Positions 55,482 through 63,866 of a stretch of 64,000 nucleotides of DNA are shown piece after piece. Below the pieces are notes generated by a model that saw only the letters and a program-made list of their open reading frames with translations, ran no database searches and was not told the origin of the DNA. This DNA is from Streptomyces sp. HUAS 15-9 (GTDB taxonomy: Bacteria > Actinomycetota > Actinomycetes > Streptomycetales > Streptomycetaceae). Numbering within the stretch: the first letter of the stretch is position 1; the number at the start of each line of letters is the position of its first letter. Where the stretch lies: positions 2,046,001 through 2,110,000 of the forward strand of contig NZ_CP106798.1 of the NCBI RefSeq assembly GCF_025642155.1, given 5' to 3'. The position numbers and the translations under genes were made by a program.

Positions 55482-55527
55482 CATTCGGACACGGATCGGA
55501 CCCGCCCGCCCCCACATTCGGGCACGG
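55482..55527 (+). repeat. CATTCGG-x-CACGG direct repeats
   Basis: CATTCGGACACGG (55482-55494) and CATTCGGGCACGG (55515-55527) are nearly identical and 33 bp apart, about three helical turns. They lie in the 247-bp gap between uronate dehydrogenase and the DeoR-type regulator gene and could be its operator. Related ACGGGC elements are scattered through the rest of this gap. No gene is visible here. Confidence 0.4.
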
Positions 55528-55708
55528 GCGCTGCCCGCTCTCACGTCCCACCCCGCGGCCGCGCAGGTCCGAGACGGGCACACCGATCCGCGAACGGGCC
55601 GATACGGGCAGCATCGAATCGGCAACAGACCTGGTCAGCGCCGCGCACCCGCTGTAGAACTGCCCCCATGGCCCGAACGGGCGTTTCCACAGGGAAGCGG
55701 GTGACGAC

Positions 55709-56479
55709 ATGAGCACCAGTACGGCGGAGGAACGCCAGCGAGAGATTCTGCGTGCCGCACGGGCCACGGGCTCGGTCGACGTCACCGCGCTCGCCGACCG
55801 GCTGGGCGTGGCCAAGGAGACCGTCCGGCGCGATCTGCGCGCCCTGGAGGACCACGGCCTGGTGCGCCGTACGCACGGGGGCGCCTATCCCGTGGAGAGC
55901 GCCGGCTTCGAGACGACGCTCGCCTACCGCGCCACCAGCCATGTGCCCGAGAAACGCCGGATCGCGGCCGCGGCGGCGGAACTGCTCGGGGACGCGGAGA
56001 CGGTCTTCGTCGACGAGGGCTTCACCCCGCAGCTCATCGCCGAGGCCATGCCGAGGGACCGGCCGCTGACCGTGGTCACCGCCTCCCTCCCGGTCGCGGG
56101 CGCACTCGCCGGGGCCGAGCACGTCTCGGTACTGCTCCTCGGCGGCCGGGTCCGGCCCGGCACACTGGCGACCGTGGACCACTGGACGACGAAGATGCTG
56201 GCCGGCTTCGTCGTCGACCTCGCCTTCATCGGCGCCAACGGCATCTCCCGCGAGCACGGTCTGACCACCCCCGACCCCGCGGTCAGCGAGGTCAAGGCGC
56301 AGGCCATCCGGGCCGCGCGACGCACGGTCTTCGCGGGAGTGCACACCAAGTTCGGGGCGGTCAGCTTCTGCCGGTTCGCCGAGGTCGGCACCCTGGAGGC
56401 GATCGTGACGAGCACACAGCTGCCGGTGTCCGAGGCCCACCGCTATTCGTTGCTGGGACCACAGGTCATCCGGGTCTGA
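55709..56479 (+). CDS. DeoR/GlpR family transcriptional regulator
   Basis: A 256-residue regulator. The DeoR HTH is TALADRLGVAKETVRRDLRA near residues 25-44, followed by LEDHGLVRRTHGGAYPVE, the typical wing. The C-terminal sugar-phosphate sensing domain has VFVDEGFTP near 103, VVTASLPVAGAL and FIGANGISREHGLTTPDP near 172. It is followed 100 bp later by a sugar ABC transporter operon and is probably its repressor, responding to a sugar phosphate. Confidence 0.9.
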   Translation: MSTSTAEERQREILRAARATGSVDVTALADRLGVAKETVRRDLRALEDHGLVRRTHGGAYPVESAGFETTLAYRATSHVPEKRRIAAAAAELLGDAETVFVDEGFTPQLIAEAMPRDRPLTVVTASLPVAGALAGAEHVSVLLLGGRVRPGTLATVDHWTTKMLAGFVVDLAFIGANGISREHGLTTPDPAVSEVKAQAIRAARRTVFAGVHTKFGAVSFCRFAEVGTLEAIVTSTQLPVSEAHRYSLLGPQVIRV

Positions 56480-56532
56480 GGAGCCGACGCCACCGCACAG
56501 GGCATTCGCGTGCCCATCGACATCCCTTGTCC

Positions 56533-56568
56533 CCCCACACGTCCGGATACGGCATCCCCCACACGTCC
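56533..56568 (+). repeat. CCCCACACGTCC direct repeats before sugar-binding gene
   Basis: CCCCACACGTCC stands at 56533-56544 and again at 56557-56568, 24 bp apart, in the short leader of the sugar-binding protein gene. The second copy runs into the ribosome site CAGGAG. They may be a regulator site or a slipped duplication. Confidence 0.4.
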
Positions 56569-56579
56569 AGGAGCGATCC

Positions 56580-57950
56580 ATGCGCACCCAGAGCCGACGC
56601 AGGCCGCGAGCCGCGCTCGCCATGGCCGCCGCGGGGACGCTGCTCGCCCCGTTGCTCTCCGGCTGCTGGTCCGGGGCGGGCGGGTCCGGTTCCGGCGGTG
56701 ACTCCCTGAACGTCCTGATGGTCAACAACCCGCAGATGACCGAGTTGCAGAAGCTCACCGCCGCCCACTTCACCGCGGAGACCGGCATCAAGGTCAACTT
56801 CACCGTGCTGCCCGAGAACGACGTCCGCGACAAGATCAGCCAGGACTTCGCCAACCAGGCCGGCCAGTACGACGTGGCCAGCCTCTCCAACTACGAGATA
56901 CCGATCTACGCCCGCAACGGCTGGCTGCACGAGATGGACCCGTACGTCGCCAAGGACCTCTCCTACGACGAACAGGACGTCCTGGGTCCGATGCGCCAGT
57001 CCCTGACCGGCGCCGACGGCAGGCTCTACGGCCAGCCCTTCTACGGCGAGTCGTCCTTCCTGATGTACCGCAAGGACGTCTTCGCGAAGAAGGGCCTGAC
57101 GATGCCCGCGCACCCGACCTGGACCCAGGTGGCCGACCTGGCGGCGAGGGCCGACGGCGCCGAGCCCGGTATGAAGGGCATCTGTCTGCGCGGACTGCCC
57201 GGCTGGGGCGAGCTGATGGCGCCGCTCACCACCGTCGTGAACACCTTCGGCGGCACCTGGTTCGACAAGAGGTGGAAGGCCCACCTGGACTCGCCCGAGT
57301 TCGAAAAGGCGACAAAGTTCTATGTCGACCTCGTGCGCGAGCACGGCGAGTCGGGCGCCCCCCAGTCCGGCTTCGCCGAGTGCCTCAACAACATGGCCCA
57401 GGGCAAGGTCGCCATGTGGTACGACGCCACGTCCGCGGCGGGCCTGCTGGAGGCGGCCGGGTCCCCGGTCAAGGGCAGGCTCGGCTACGCCCCGGCCCCC
57501 GTGGAGAAGACGGACTCCTCCGGCTGGCTCTACACCTGGGCCTGGGGCATCCAGAAGGCCTCCCGCAACCCGGACAAGGCCTGGAAGTTCGTCTCCTGGG
57601 CGTCGAGCAAGCGGTACGAGCAGCTGGTCGGCGACACCAGCGGCTGGTCGAACGTCCCGGCGGGCAAGCGCGCGTCGACGTACACGAACGCCGCCTACCG
57701 CAAGGAGGCCGCCGCGTTCCAGGACATGACGAAGGACGCCATCGAGCACGCCCGCCCCGACGACCCCGGCGTACAGCCCCGCCCCGCGCCCGGCATCCAG
57801 TTCGTCGGCATCCCCGAGTTCACCGACCTCGGCACCAGGGTCTCCCAGGAGATCAGCGCGGCCATCGCCGGACGCCAGTCCGTCGACGCGGCCCTGAGCA
57901 CGTCCCAGCGGCTCGCCGAGAAGATCTCCGAGGAGTACGAGGGACGATGA
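56580..57950 (+). CDS. Sugar ABC transporter binding lipoprotein
   Basis: A 456-residue family 1 extracellular solute-binding protein. Signal with lipobox: AAAGTLLAPLLSGC, lipidated Cys near residue 30. Domain landmarks: FTAETGIKVNFTVLPENDVR near 64-83, QYDVASLSNYEIPIYARNGW, and KVAMWYDATSAAGLLEAAG near 274-292. The full length is kept. Polyol-type transporters (mannitol/sorbitol) have similar binding proteins, and the remnant dehydrogenase at the operon end fits polyol use, but the substrate is not certain. Confidence 0.9.
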   Translation: MRTQSRRRPRAALAMAAAGTLLAPLLSGCWSGAGGSGSGGDSLNVLMVNNPQMTELQKLTAAHFTAETGIKVNFTVLPENDVRDKISQDFANQAGQYDVASLSNYEIPIYARNGWLHEMDPYVAKDLSYDEQDVLGPMRQSLTGADGRLYGQPFYGESSFLMYRKDVFAKKGLTMPAHPTWTQVADLAARADGAEPGMKGICLRGLPGWGELMAPLTTVVNTFGGTWFDKRWKAHLDSPEFEKATKFYVDLVREHGESGAPQSGFAECLNNMAQGKVAMWYDATSAAGLLEAAGSPVKGRLGYAPAPVEKTDSSGWLYTWAWGIQKASRNPDKAWKFVSWASSKRYEQLVGDTSGWSNVPAGKRASTYTNAAYRKEAAAFQDMTKDAIEHARPDDPGVQPRPAPGIQFVGIPEFTDLGTRVSQEISAAIAGRQSVDAALSTSQRLAEKISEEYEGR

Positions 57951-58885
57951 CCGCGACCACGACAGCGCCCCTGGCGACCGCACCGGTACGCGCCTCGCGG
58001 CAGCCCTCCGCCCGCCTGCGCGCCTGGGCCACCCGGGCCCCGCTCCTGCCCGCCCTCGTCTTCATGATCGTGGTGACCCAGCTCCCGTTCGTGGCCACGC
58101 TGGTGATCTCCTTCTTCGACTGGAACGCCCTCTATCCCAAAGCCCGCCACTTCACCGGCCTCGACAACTACCGCGAGGTCCTGACCGACGCCGGCCTGCG
58201 TCACTCGGTGTGGACGACGGTGCTGCTCACGGCGGCGGTGGTGCTGGCCAGCCTGGTGCTCGGCCTCGCGCTGGCCCTGCTCCTCGACCGCAGGTTCCGC
58301 GGCCGGGGTGTCGTCCGCACCCTGCTGATCGCCCCGTTCCTGGTGGTGCCGGTCGCCGCGGCCCTGCTCTGGAAGCACGTCCTCTACAACCCCGAGTACG
58401 GCCTGTTCAACGGCCTGCTGCACTACGTCGGCGGCACCCAGCCTGACTGGATCTCCAACACCCCGCTGCTCGCGGTCGAGGCCTCGCTGGTGTGGCAGTG
58501 GACGCCCTTCATGATGCTGATCCTGCTGGCCGGTCTGCAGAGCCGGGACCAGCAGCAGATCGAGGCGGCCCGGGTGGACGGCGCGAGCGACTGGCAGATC
58601 TTCCGCCACCTCACGCTCCCGCATCTGCGCCGCTACCTCGAACTCGGCGCCCTGCTCGGGTCGATCTACATCGTGCAGAACTTCGACGCGGTCTTCACGA
58701 TCACCTCCGGCGGCCTCGGCACCGCCAACCTGCCCTACACCGTCTACCAGAGCTTCTACCAGGCCCATGAGAACGGCCTCGCCTCGGCCGCGGGCGTCCT
58801 GGTGGTCATCGGCTCGATCGTCATCGCGGCCTTCGCCCTGCGGGTGGTGTCGTCGCTGTTCCGCGAGGGGGTGTCCCGCGCATGA
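57947..58885 (+). CDS. Sugar ABC transporter permease 1
   Basis: A 312-residue membrane permease of the MalF type with six hydrophobic helices after a basic N-terminus (about residues 34-52 the first, LLPALVFMIVVTQLPFVATL). The EAA loop reads IEAARVDGASDWQIFRHLTL near 205-224. The frame is open further upstream, but ATG 57947 overlaps the binding-protein stop. It overlaps permease 2 by 4 bp. Confidence 0.92.
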   Translation: MTATTTAPLATAPVRASRQPSARLRAWATRAPLLPALVFMIVVTQLPFVATLVISFFDWNALYPKARHFTGLDNYREVLTDAGLRHSVWTTVLLTAAVVLASLVLGLALALLLDRRFRGRGVVRTLLIAPFLVVPVAAALLWKHVLYNPEYGLFNGLLHYVGGTQPDWISNTPLLAVEASLVWQWTPFMMLILLAGLQSRDQQQIEAARVDGASDWQIFRHLTLPHLRRYLELGALLGSIYIVQNFDAVFTITSGGLGTANLPYTVYQSFYQAHENGLASAAGVLVVIGSIVIAAFALRVVSSLFREGVSRA

Positions 58886-59718
58886 CCCCGACCGCCGCAC
58901 GTCGCAAGGGCCTCGGCCTGGGCCTGGTGGCCTGGCTGGCCGGGATCGTGTTCTTCCTGCCGATCGCCTGGATGGCCCTCACGTCCTTCCACTCCGAGCA
59001 GGACGCGGCGACCGACCCGCCGTCCTTCACCGCTGCCCTCACCCTCGACGGCTACCGCGAGTTCTTCGGCACCGGCGGCGGGGCGAGCCCCTGGCCCGCG
59101 CTGATCAACTCCACCGTGGCGTCGGTGGTCTCGACGGTGTGCGTGCTGCTGCTGGCGCTCCCGGCCGCGTACGCCCTGTCGATCCGCCCGGTGAGGAAGT
59201 GGACGGACGTCCTGTTCTTCTTCCTGTCGACCAAGATGCTGCCCGCGGTGGCCGGCCTGCTGCCGATCTATCTGTTCGCGAAGAACGCCGGGATGCTGGA
59301 CAACATCTGGCTGCTGGTCGTCCTCTACACCGCCATGAACCTGCCGATCGCGGTGTGGATGATGCAGTCCTTCCTCGCCGAGGTACCGGTCGCCGTGATC
59401 GAGGCGGCGAGGGTGGACGGGGCACGGCTGCCGACGGTCCTGGCCCGGGTGGTGGCCCCCATCGCCCTGCCCGGGATCGCGGCCACGGCCCTGATCTGTT
59501 TCATCTTCAGCTGGAACGAACTGCTCTTCGCCCGCGTGCTCACCGGCGTCGTCGCCGAGACCGCCCCCGTCTTCCTGACCGGCTTCATCACCAGCCAGGG
59601 CCTGTTCCTGGCCAAGGTGTGCGCCGCGTCGCTCGTCATCTCCCTGCCGGTGCTCGCCGCCGGGTTCGCCGCCCAGGACAAACTGGTCCAGGGACTGTCA
59701 CTGGGCGCCGTGAAATGA
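58882..59718 (+). CDS. Sugar ABC transporter permease 2
   Basis: A 278-residue MalG-type permease with six membrane helices (first: GLVAWLAGIVFFLPIAWMAL, about 11-30). The EAA loop is IEAARVDGARLPTVLARVVA near 173-192. It starts in the end of permease 1 and overlaps the dehydrogenase remnant by ATGA. No ATPase gene is nearby; streptomycetes often use a shared MsiK ATPase encoded elsewhere. Confidence 0.92.
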   Translation: MTPTAARRKGLGLGLVAWLAGIVFFLPIAWMALTSFHSEQDAATDPPSFTAALTLDGYREFFGTGGGASPWPALINSTVASVVSTVCVLLLALPAAYALSIRPVRKWTDVLFFFLSTKMLPAVAGLLPIYLFAKNAGMLDNIWLLVVLYTAMNLPIAVWMMQSFLAEVPVAVIEAARVDGARLPTVLARVVAPIALPGIAATALICFIFSWNELLFARVLTGVVAETAPVFLTGFITSQGLFLAKVCAASLVISLPVLAAGFAAQDKLVQGLSLGAVK

Positions 59719-59798
59719 AGACCGCCGTCATCGAGTCCGTGGGCCATGCCGTCGCCACCGGGGTCGAAGGGGCGAAGCCCCTGGGACGGGACAAGTAA
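59715..59798 (+). pseudogene. Truncated zinc-type dehydrogenase start
   Basis: ATG 59715, overlapping the permease stop, opens MKTAVIESVGHAVATG, the usual N-terminus of a zinc-dependent alcohol/polyol dehydrogenase. After about 16 codons the sequence turns into repeat-like DNA (GGGGCGAAGCCCC near 59769-59782) and stops at 59798. The remaining 300 or so codons are gone. The enzyme probably once worked on the sugar imported by the adjacent transporter. Confidence 0.65.
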
Positions 59799-59929
59799 GG
59801 GCGGCGGGGGCGAGACCCGAGGGGGCCCTACGGGAAGCGACCCGCAGCTCGTGATGGCCCTCTGAACCCGATCGTCCGAATGGTCGCCGGGTAAGGGAAC
59901 GGTAAAGCGGTCCCGCTCGTTCACCCGGC

Positions 59930-61147
59930 ATGACAGCTATGACCCCCGGCTCGAACATCCCCCTGTCCGCCGCCCGCGTGACGGTGGACGTCGCCGCACC
60001 GGTGCGGCTCGACGTATCGGGCCTGCTGCTCACCGCCGACGGCAAGGTGCGCTCCGACGACGACTTCATCTTCTACAACCAGCCGAGCGGACCGGGCGTG
60101 ACGTACCGCTCGGGCGGCGGTACGGCTCCCGACGCGATCACGGTCGACACCACCGCCGTGCCCCCGGGCATCGAGAAGATCGTGGTCACCGCGAGCCCGG
60201 ACGCCGCGGGCCAGACCTTCCAGGGCATCGAACCGACGGCCACGATCCGCAACGCCGACGACAACAGCGTCCTGGCCACGTTCACTCCCCCGCAGCTCGG
60301 CACCGAGACGGCGCTGGTGGTCATGGAGGTCTACCTCCGCAACGGCGCCTGGAAGGCCCGCGCGGTCGGCCAGGGCTATGCCAACGGGCTCGCGGGCATC
60401 GCGACCGACTTCGGCGTGACCGTGGAGGAACCGGCACCGGCCCCGGCCGCGCCGCCGCAGCCGATGGCCCCGCCCCAGCCGATGGCCCCACCGCCCGCCG
60501 CACAGCCGTCGATGGCACCCCCGCCGCCCGCCGCGCCCCCGGCCCCGCCCGCCCCGGCGCCCGGCACCGGGAAGATCAACCTCGACAAGGGCCGGGTCAG
60601 CCTCCAGAAGAACCAGACCGTGTCCCTGGTCAAGGGCGGCAGCCCGCTGCTCTCCCAGGTGAAGATGGGCCTCGGCTGGGAGCCGGCGTTCCGCGGCAAG
60701 GACATCGACCTGGACGCCTCGGTCATCGCATACGGGCCGCAGCGCAACCACATCGACAGCTGCTACTTCGGCAAGCTGACGATCCTGAACGGCGCGGTCA
60801 AGCACTCCGGCGACAACCTCACGGGCGAGGGCGGGGGCGACGACGAGGTGATCGTGGTCGACCTCGGCAGGCTCCCGCAGGAGGTCACCGGCCTGGTCTT
60901 CACGGTCAACTCCTTCTCCGGCCAGAAGTTCACGGAGGTCGCCAAGGCGTACTGCCGTCTCCTGGACGCCACGACCGGCGAGGAACTGGTCCGCTTCGAC
61001 CTCACCAACGCCGAGCCGCAGACCGGCGTGATGATGGCCAAGCTGGTCCGGCAGTTCTCCGGCGAGTGGGACATGACCGCGATGGGCGACTTCGTCAAGG
61101 CCCGCACGGTCCGGAACATGGTGAAGCCGGCAGCCCAGGCGCTGTAA
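59930..61147 (+). CDS. Protein with two TerD domains
   Basis: A 405-residue cytoplasmic protein of the tellurium-resistance TerD family. Domain 1 spans about residues 10-170 (VRSDDDFIFYNQPSGPGVTY near 42-61, EIVVTAS-type core). A Pro/Ala linker at about 172-208 (APPQPMAPP repeats) leads to domain 2 (MGLGWEPAFRGKDIDLDASV near 246-265, DDEVIVVDLGRLP). Acidic clusters such as DIDLDAS and GGGDDE are the Ca2+-binding type. Such proteins act in stress signalling or cell-surface processes in actinomycetes; a metal-resistance role is not shown. It ends in a strong terminator. Confidence 0.9.
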   Translation: MTAMTPGSNIPLSAARVTVDVAAPVRLDVSGLLLTADGKVRSDDDFIFYNQPSGPGVTYRSGGGTAPDAITVDTTAVPPGIEKIVVTASPDAAGQTFQGIEPTATIRNADDNSVLATFTPPQLGTETALVVMEVYLRNGAWKARAVGQGYANGLAGIATDFGVTVEEPAPAPAAPPQPMAPPQPMAPPPAAQPSMAPPPPAAPPAPPAPAPGTGKINLDKGRVSLQKNQTVSLVKGGSPLLSQVKMGLGWEPAFRGKDIDLDASVIAYGPQRNHIDSCYFGKLTILNGAVKHSGDNLTGEGGGDDEVIVVDLGRLPQEVTGLVFTVNSFSGQKFTEVAKAYCRLLDATTGEELVRFDLTNAEPQTGVMMAKLVRQFSGEWDMTAMGDFVKARTVRNMVKPAAQAL

Positions 61148-61166
61148 CGGACGGTACGACGCCTAC

Positions 61167-61193
61167 GGGCGCCCCCGACTCGAGGGGGCGCCC
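61167..61193 (+). terminator. Hairpin terminator after TerD-domain gene
   Basis: GGGCGCCCCC (61167-61176) and GGGGGCGCCC (61184-61193) pair over 10 bp around GACTCGA. It lies 19 bp after the stop codon. Confidence 0.75.
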
Positions 61194-61301
61194 CGCGTTC
61201 GGTCCCGTCCGCCGGCGTCGTTCGCCAGTTCCAAGGCCGCCGCTACGCCGGCGTGGGTCAGGCGCAGGACGTCGACCGTCTCGACGTCGGCCCCCACCTA
61301 C

Positions 61302-61961
61302 CTACAGCGCTTCCTCAGCCACGTCACCGTACCGCTCGATGATTTCCCGAGCGAAGGCAAGCAAGTCCTTCACACGCTGGCCACTTGGTTGCACCGACAT
61401 CCACAGTTCCAGGTTCTCGGGACGGTTGTCGTCGCGGATTCCGTTCTTGTGGTGCACGCTTTCAACTCGTGGAAGGAGCGGTCGGCCAAGGACCTCCTCC
61501 ATGACAAGCCGATGCTCAGGAACTCGCCTCCCGTTACGCCAGAAGATGCGGTATCCGTTCTGAAGACTGCCCGTAGGTTCACGGCCGTCCAAACCGCTCT
61601 TCCCTTGGCGAAGTCGGTTGTAGTGCAGGTGGCAATACCCTTGGCCACCGCCGTACCGCTCGCGCTCGCAGCCCTCGTGCCTGCACGGGGTCCCTCTGGG
61701 CGCCCACTCATACTGGGTGGCCAGTGGCGATCCGTGGATCCGCCGGCGCCGATAGTGAGTGCTGCACATGTCGCGCGCCTTGTGCGGCCGCGTACAGTCG
61801 GTGACACCGCAAGGACGGGGCGGAGATACGCCTGTCCCCGTATGGGCACCACCGCCTGCTGGATCGCCGTAAGCAAGCCAGCGTTGGTGGTGCAGATTGC
61901 AGTATCCCCGCCCTTTGTGCGGCCTCACACAGTCGCCGACTTCACATAACCTGGAATTCAC
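61302..61961 (-). CDS. HNH endonuclease with three zinc-binding repeats
   Basis: A 219-residue protein. It begins with three similar Cys/His modules: [20 protein letters not shown] (residues 6-25), [20 protein letters not shown] (about 51-70) and [20 protein letters not shown] (about 93-112). A phage-like HNH domain follows ([15 protein letters not shown], then [13 protein letters not shown] with the metal-binding HH and N, and ENLELW). Such proteins are usually homing or phage endonucleases. GTG 61961 is the only good start, with a weak ribosome site. Codon 5 is TTA, which needs the bldA tRNA, and third-position GC is clearly lower than in neighbours, both signs of transfer. It follows rsr by 28 bp. 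Confidence 0.85.
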   Translation of the reverse strand: MNSRLCEVGDCVRPHKGRGYCNLHHQRWLAYGDPAGGGAHTGTGVSPPRPCGVTDCTRPHKARDMCSTHYRRRRIHGSPLATQYEWAPRGTPCRHEGCERERYGGGQGYCHLHYNRLRQGKSGLDGREPTGSLQNGYRIFWRNGRRVPEHRLVMEEVLGRPLLPRVESVHHKNGIRDDNRPENLELWMSVQPSGQRVKDLLAFAREIIERYGDVAEEAL

Positions 61962-61989
61962 GGCGCCATGCTGCCGAATTCACGGCCGC

Positions 61990-63570
61990 TCAGGCAAGCC
62001 ATGGCCAACGCCCATCGCGGCCACTCTCAATCAGGGAAACCATGCGGAACGCGGCATCCGAAAGGCCGGCGAACACATGCCGGTTCCCCTTGCCCGACGG
62101 GCCGTGGCCCGCGTGGTAGCCGGCCAGGTTCCAGGTGTAGACCGGGACGTCGCCCGGGACCTGCTCGGTCGGCTCGCCGTGCACGTTGTACGCGTACTGC
62201 TCGTCGGTGACGATCAGCACCCGGTCCTGCCCCCGGTAGTGCGCGCGGATCGCCGAGGTGGTGTCGGTACCGCCCAGGTCGCCGAAGCGGCCCAGGATCT
62301 TGAGCATCGACTCACCCTTGTCGTACGACAGGCGCCGGCTCGTGGTGCCGAACTCGACGAGGTCGGCGTCCGCCGCCCGCACCGCGAGCGCCGTGCCGAA
62401 GATCGCCGCCGCGTCGGCCCGGTTGAGCTCCGAGCGGTCCGACAGCCGCGCCCACATCGAGCCCGAGCGGTCCACGAGGACCAGCGTCCGGCCGGGCAGC
62501 GCGGGCACGTTGGCCAGCGAGTGACCGAGCGCCTGCTCCAGCGGGTACGCCCAGCGCAGCGACGGGGCGTGCTGGTACGCGGCCAGGTACCGGAAGGGGT
62601 ACTGGCGCGAGCGCGCCACCTCCGCCGGGTCGCTGATCTTCGCGGCGACCCGGGCGGCGACCTCGTCCGAGACTCCCGCCTCGTCGAAGTTCCGCAGGTT
62701 GCGAACGAGCGCCATCGCGCCCATGGACGGGATCACGGCCTCCCAGGCCGCCTTGTCCATCGGGCCCTGCAGCCAGCCGGCCAGCGCTTCCCAGGTGATC
62801 CCGGCCGCCGCGAGCCGCTCGGCTCCGTCGGGCGCCGTGACGACCGCCCGGCGCTCCCGCACCGGTACCGCCATCAGCTCGCGGTGCGCGGTGAGGACGC
62901 GGTTCGAGGCGGGCGGCACGGCGGTGTCCGGGTTGTGCCGGCGGTCCAGCGCATACTGGAACAGCTCGCCCTGCCACGGCTTGTCCGGGTCCGGCACCGC
63001 GTGCACCAGGTTGAGGATGTCGCCGAAGCGGTAGCCCTTGGACGCGGTGTCGTACTTCAGCAGCGACTTGCCGTGGTAGAGCCGTCGTACGGCATCTGCG
63101 ATACCGCGCTTGACCGGCTTGGGGACGGTGCGGCCGTAGGTCGCGGTCCAGTAGGCGAGCAGCTCGCCGGGCTCGTCCGGACGCTGCAGTACGGAAGCGA
63201 TGACCTGCCGGTTCGACGGGCCCTCAGTCGCGCCCGTGTCCAGACGGGCCTTCACGTACTCGGCGGCGCCCACGATCGCGGCCGTACGGATGTTGCCCTC
63301 GCCGCGCAGCCAGCCGAGCAGTCCTGCCGTCCACGACGGGTCGGTGACGGCGAGCTTACGCACGAGCGCGGCGAACCGGTCGTCGCGGTCGGCGCCGCTC
63401 TCGTAGAAGGTCTGCTGCGAGACGAAATTGGCGACGGCCAGAAGAAAGAGCTCGGAGCGCGCGTCCCGCTCGTGACCGCGGCCGCCCTCGTATGTACGGA
63501 GCACTCGTCCCGTGGACGTCACCCGCGAGGTCGGCTGCGCCTTGGCGGCCTTGGTGTTGAATCGTGCCAT
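61990..63570 (-). CDS. rsr: TROVE domain protein Rsr (Ro60 orthologue)
   Basis: A 526-residue ring-forming RNA-binding protein. Residues about 15-340 are the TROVE HEAT-repeat domain (RDARSELFLLAVANFVSQQT near 35-54). From about 345 a von Willebrand A domain has the MIDAS motif LVLVDRSGSMWARLSD near 352-367 and GGTDTTSAI near 425. Bacterial Rsr binds Y RNAs and helps exonucleases in RNA processing and stress survival. The frame allows a start 7 codons earlier, but ATG 63570 matches the family (MARFNTKAAK). Three Y-RNA-like genes lie just upstream on the same strand, which strongly supports this assignment. Confidence 0.93.
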   Translation of the reverse strand: MARFNTKAAKAQPTSRVTSTGRVLRTYEGGRGHERDARSELFLLAVANFVSQQTFYESGADRDDRFAALVRKLAVTDPSWTAGLLGWLRGEGNIRTAAIVGAAEYVKARLDTGATEGPSNRQVIASVLQRPDEPGELLAYWTATYGRTVPKPVKRGIADAVRRLYHGKSLLKYDTASKGYRFGDILNLVHAVPDPDKPWQGELFQYALDRRHNPDTAVPPASNRVLTAHRELMAVPVRERRAVVTAPDGAERLAAAGITWEALAGWLQGPMDKAAWEAVIPSMGAMALVRNLRNFDEAGVSDEVAARVAAKISDPAEVARSRQYPFRYLAAYQHAPSLRWAYPLEQALGHSLANVPALPGRTLVLVDRSGSMWARLSDRSELNRADAAAIFGTALAVRAADADLVEFGTTSRRLSYDKGESMLKILGRFGDLGGTDTTSAIRAHYRGQDRVLIVTDEQYAYNVHGEPTEQVPGDVPVYTWNLAGYHAGHGPSGKGNRHVFAGLSDAAFRMVSLIESGRDGRWPWLA

Positions 63571-63572
63571 GC

Positions 63573-63590
63573 TGAATTCCCCCGAATTCA
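63573..63590 (-). promoter_or_regulatory. Hairpin with ribosome site in loop before rsr
   Basis: TGAATTC-GGGG-GAATTCA is a 7-bp inverted repeat. It ends 3 nt before the rsr ATG, and the only purine-rich ribosome-site candidate, GGGGGAA, is in its loop and right arm. This may limit rsr translation, for instance by temperature or a bound protein, but that is inference. Confidence 0.4.
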
Positions 63591-63623
63591 TTTCCGTTTC
63601 GGAGGGAGGCGCAGCAAAAGGAA

Positions 63624-63764
63624 GGTGCCCGAGATCAGGAGTCGGCGACGGACTAAGCCAGGTGCTCTACCCAATTGAGCTACACCGACCCGAAGTCGAT
63701 GACGGGACTCGAACCCGCAACCGCCCGATCCAATGAAGTAACCGCTGCCTGCGCACCGGGCACC
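63624..63764 (-). ncRNA. Y RNA with permuted tRNA-like module (copy 3)
   Basis: A 141-nt element with a lower stem GGTGCCCG (63764-63757) : CGGGCACC (63631-63624), the Ro-type internal loop (GTGCGCA on one side, GACTCCTGATCT on the other) and an upper stem GGC-A-GCGG : CCGT-C-GCC. Within it is a tRNA mimic in permuted order: T arm CGGGTTCGAGTCCCG (63717-63703), acceptor-like stem CATCGAC-TTCGG-GTCGGTG, then D arm TAGCTCAATTGGGTAGAGCA. It resembles the YrlA class of bacterial Y RNAs bound by Rsr. TTCCTTTT follows and may end it. Confidence 0.85.
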
Positions 63765-63778
63765 CACCTTGAACTGCG

Positions 63779-63853
63779 CCTCCCGAGATCAAGTCGGCTG
63801 CGGCCCTGGAATCTCTTTGCAAAAGAAGTAGCCGCTGCCTGCGCACCGGGAGG
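63779..63853 (-). ncRNA. Short Y RNA without tRNA-like module (copy 2)
   Basis: A 75-nt element. The lower stem is CCTCCCG : CGGGAGG, the internal loop has GTGCGCA and GACTTGATCT, and the upper stem GGC-A-GCGGC pairs perfectly with GCCGC-A-GCC. The apical part (TACTTCTTTTGCAAAGAGAT) has no T or D arm. It has all Ro-binding features seen in its two neighbours but not the tRNA mimic. The GACTTGAT segment matches the conserved ACUUGA of animal Y RNAs. Confidence 0.75.
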
Positions 63854-63866
63854 TGCATGAAGTTGT

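Noticed and set aside
59930..61147. Tellurite resistance cluster
   Set aside because: Only one TerD-domain gene is present and no terZ, terC or related genes are next to it, so a resistance operon is not supported.
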